From: Flavobacterium odoriferum
GTDB taxonomy: Bacteria > Bacteroidota > Bacteroidia > Flavobacteriales > Flavobacteriaceae
DNA length: 64,000 nucleotides
Reading direction: 5' to 3'
Assembly: GCF_025499515.1 (NCBI RefSeq)
Contig: NZ_JAMKFA010000001.1
Location: 248,001 to 312,000 of the forward strand
Shown in pieces: positions 62,008 through 64,000 of the stretch (position 1 is the first letter of the stretch; every line of letters starts with the position of its first letter). The notes under the pieces are model-generated. The model did no database searches, was not told where the DNA came from, and saw only the letters and a program-made list of their open reading frames with translations. The position numbers and the translations under genes are program-made.

Positions 62008-62044
62008 TAGTTTTGTAAATGTTTTATTTTTAGTTTTGTCTAAA
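62008..62044 (+). promoter_or_regulatory. TonB-receptor promoter with candidate DtxR-family operator
   Basis: TAGTTTTG occurs at 62008-62015 and 62031-62038, both matching TAnnTTTG. The second is embedded in TTTAG-N6-CTAAA (62029-62044), an inverted repeat with the arm sequence typical of DtxR-family sites (TTAGG..CCTAA type). The first copy carries only the TTTAG half. Location between the regulator and the receptor genes supports repression by the encoded DtxR homologue. Inference until tested. Confidence 0.6.
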
Positions 62045-62056
62045 TTTAATTTTATA

Positions 62057-64000
62057 ATGTCTAAAATATTTATTTATACAACTCTATTTATTTCGCTTTT
62101 TACCTTTTCACAAAACACAATAAAAGGGAAAGTGACCGCTAATAATGAAATTTTAGCTTATGCTAATATTTATATTAAAGAACTAAATAAAGGAGTTGAA
62201 ACCAATGAAAATGGTTTATATGAATTTGAAAATATTCCTAACGGTTCCTATACAATTATTGCTTCGTATGTTGGGTTTAAACCCGAAAGAAAAAAAATAA
62301 ATGTTTCAAACGAACCGAATCATATTCTAAATTTTAACTTGATTGAAGATGCAAATGTTTTAGATGATGTGGTGGTTTCTGGTACATTAAAACCTGTCTC
62401 AAGAATGGAAACACCCGTTCCAGTAGAAGTGTATACAACAGCCTTTTTAAAGAAAAACCCAACTTCCAATATATTTGAAGCCTTGCAAAATGTAAACGGC
62501 GTTCGACCTCAACTGAATTGCAACATTTGCAACACAGGAGATATACACATCAACGGGTTAGAAGGTCCATACACCATGGTTACGATTGACGGAATGCCGA
62601 TTGTAAGTTCACTTTCAACCGTTTATGGTTTATCAGGAATTCCAAATTCGTTGATTGACAGAGTTGAAGTAGTAAAAGGTCCAGCCTCAAGTTTATACGG
62701 AAGTGAAGCGGTTGGAGGTCTAATCAATATCATCACCAAAAAACCAACAACTGCTCCTTTGTTTTCGGCAGATATTTTTTCGACTTCTTGGTTAGAAACC
62801 AATGTGGATTTAGGATTTAAAAGTAACATTGGTAAAAATGCGGTTACTTTAGTCGGCATCAATTATTACAACTACAACCAACCAATTGACAACAACAACG
62901 ATAATTTTACCGATGTAACCTTACAAGAACGTATTTCGATCTTCAACAAATGGAACTTTGAGCGAAAAAACAACAAAGAATTCACCGTTGCAGGACGCCT
63001 TTTTTACGAAGACCGTTGGGGTGGCGAAATGCAATGGAACAAATCGCATCGTGGTGGTTCTGAAGTTTATGGCGAAAGCATTTACACAAAACGTGTGGAA
63101 CTTTTGAGTAAATATCAATTGCCAACAACAGAAGACATGTATTTGTCGTTTTCCGTAACGGCTCACGATCAAAATTCGGTCTATGGAAATACGATTTACT
63201 TGGCGAATCAAAAAATTGCTTTTGGACAATATACTTGGGATAAAAAATTAGAAAATCACAATTTGCTTTTGGGAGCAGCTTTTCGTTATCAATATTATAA
63301 CGATAATACGACTGCGACTATTTCGGCTGAAAAAACAAAAATTTATAGTGTGTTTCTTCAAGATGAAATAAAATTGGCAGAAAAACATCACATTTTATTA
63401 GGTGCTAGATACGATTACAACAACAATCATGGTAACATTTTTACACCGAGAATTGCCTACAAATGGAATCCAACCGAAAATGATGTTTTCCGAATTAATG
63501 CAGGAACTGGATTTAGAATCGTGAATTTATTTACCGAAGATCACGCTGCTTTAACAGGTTCGAGAGATGTAGTAATTACCGAAGATTTAAAACCTGAAAC
63601 TTCGTACAACATCAATTTGAATTATTTGAAAAAAATCAGATTTGAAAACGGTATTTTTTTAGGATTTGAAACTTCGGCTTGGTACACCTATTTTAACAAC
63701 CAAATTATTCCAGATTACGACACAAATCCAAACCAAATTATTTATTCGAACTTAAACGGATATGCACAAACCTTAGGGATAAGTGGCAATATCGATTTGG
63801 TTACACCTTTCGGAATAAAAGCGATTGTTGGTTTTACTATTATGGAACCTAAAAATGTGCAAAACGGAGTGAGTTCAACACCTGTTTTAACGGAAAAATA
63901 CAGCGCCAATTGGGCGATAACGTACGATATTCCAAAATGGTTTTTATCCATCGATTACACCGGAAATTTATACGGACCTATGCGATTGCCAATTTTGGGT
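62057..64000 (+). CDS. TonB-dependent receptor, 3' end cut by window edge
   Basis: Open through the window end (648 codons, no stop). Signal peptide about 1-19 (FTFSQ). A carboxypeptidase-regulatory-like domain (about 20-95: IKGKVTANNEILAYANIYIK, then IIASYVGFK), plug domain (about 105-235) with IDRVEVVKGPASSLYGSEA and GLINIITKKP, then barrel strands. In the plug, CNICN (Cys residues near 154 and 157) sits before GLEGPYTMVTIDGMPIVSS, a pair of Cys absent in most receptors. It would import a metal complex across the outer membrane, powered by TonB. Ligand not predictable: iron/haem, zinc or copper complexes are all possible; the flanking DtxR and ZIP genes favour a metal. Confidence 0.9.
   Translation, partial: MSKIFIYTTLFISLFTFSQNTIKGKVTANNEILAYANIYIKELNKGVETNENGLYEFENIPNGSYTIIASYVGFKPERKKINVSNEPNHILNFNLIEDANVLDDVVVSGTLKPVSRMETPVPVEVYTTAFLKKNPTSNIFEALQNVNGVRPQLNCNICNTGDIHINGLEGPYTMVTIDGMPIVSSLSTVYGLSGIPNSLIDRVEVVKGPASSLYGSEAVGGLINIITKKPTTAPLFSADIFSTSWLETNVDLGFKSNIGKNAVTLVGINYYNYNQPIDNNNDNFTDVTLQERISIFNKWNFERKNNKEFTVAGRLFYEDRWGGEMQWNKSHRGGSEVYGESIYTKRVELLSKYQLPTTEDMYLSFSVTAHDQNSVYGNTIYLANQKIAFGQYTWDKKLENHNLLLGAAFRYQYYNDNTTATISAEKTKIYSVFLQDEIKLAEKHHILLGARYDYNNNHGNIFTPRIAYKWNPTENDVFRINAGTGFRIVNLFTEDHAALTGSRDVVITEDLKPETSYNINLNYLKKIRFENGIFLGFETSAWYTYFNNQIIPDYDTNPNQIIYSNLNGYAQTLGISGNIDLVTPFGIKAIVGFTIMEPKNVQNGVSSTPVLTEKYSANWAITYDIPKWFLSIDYTGNLYGPMRLPILG

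Noticed and set aside
62623..63951. Three antisense frames in the TonB receptor gene
   Set aside because: The plus-strand frame is continuous from 62057 to the window end and shows clear TonB-receptor plug and barrel motifs.

Overview
The window looks like a chromosomal segment of a low-GC flavobacterium (phylum Bacteroidota, Flavobacterium or a close relative). Supporting signs are the AT-rich composition, the recurrent TAnnTTTG-type -7 elements in front of genes, two secreted proteins with type IX secretion C-terminal sorting domains, the SprE gliding/T9SS lipoprotein, a split ATP synthase operon, a SusC/TonB-type receptor with a carboxypeptidase-regulatory-like N-terminus, and many flavobacterial DUF families. 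Genes are tightly packed. No gene-free stretch exceeds 300 bases, and I found no rRNA, tRNA, CRISPR array, phage or insertion sequence. The first gene (serS) is cut at its 5' end by the window edge and the last (a TonB-dependent receptor) is cut at its 3' end.

Layout. 1-5.6 kb: serS, then a TPR protein, DUF4286, rsmA and mgtE, apparently one operon. 5.7-8.8 kb: a MuiA-like DUF4139 protein and a T9SS-exported PQQ-type sugar dehydrogenase. 8.8-11.7 kb (minus): aldo/keto reductase, OmpA-like lipoprotein, exonuclease III. 11.9-13.7 kb: a bifunctional OlsF-like acyltransferase for amino-acid lipids. 13.7-22.6 kb (minus): small membrane proteins, a D-2-hydroxyacid dehydrogenase, and an envelope operon (lipoprotein, flippase, dut, sugar nucleotidyltransferase, TPR protein, DUF4292 lipoprotein, EnvC-like coiled coil). 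22.7-27.5 kb: two S9 peptidases around a GNAT. 28.1-36.9 kb (minus): atpG-A-H-F-E-B, DUF6168, AtpZ, bactofilin and sprE. 37-39 kb: ACT-domain protein, YraN, LD-carboxypeptidase. 39.2-44 kb: metG, a secreted unknown, a HAD phosphatase and a CAT-fold acetyltransferase. 44-45.2 kb: HRDC protein and two tandem short ssb genes. 45.4-50.8 kb: GNAT-nitrilase fusion, DUF6265, a TTG-start secreted protein, Zn-ribbon protein, epimerase, EamA transporter. 50.8-56.3 kb (minus): M13 metallopeptidase and a large T9SS BNR-repeat protein. 56.4-64 kb: SCO protein and a metal-homeostasis region (feoA, feoB, a Ser/Asn-rich secreted protein, a 42-residue FeoB-associated Cys-rich protein, ZIP transporter, DtxR-family regulator, divergent TonB receptor).

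The most system-like part is the metal region. Outer-membrane import (TonB receptor with a Cys-x-x-Cys pair in the plug), inner-membrane Fe(II) import (FeoAB plus the small Cys-rich protein) and a ZIP carrier lie around a DtxR/MntR-type repressor. A matching palindrome sits on the receptor promoter. Other points worth a second look are a REP-like palindrome whose half-unit is also embedded in frame in the next gene, the linkage of sprE/bactofilin to the ATP synthase operon, tandem ssb genes lacking the acidic tail, and a hairpin between atpA and atpG.

For seven genes (aldo/keto reductase, ACT protein, metG, the GNAT-nitrilase, the large T9SS protein, atpZ, the Zn-ribbon gene) the longest open frame overshoots the likely start. 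I give shorter starts, based on promoter position, stop-start overlap or signal peptide. All homology statements come from reading the translated proteins, not from database searches.
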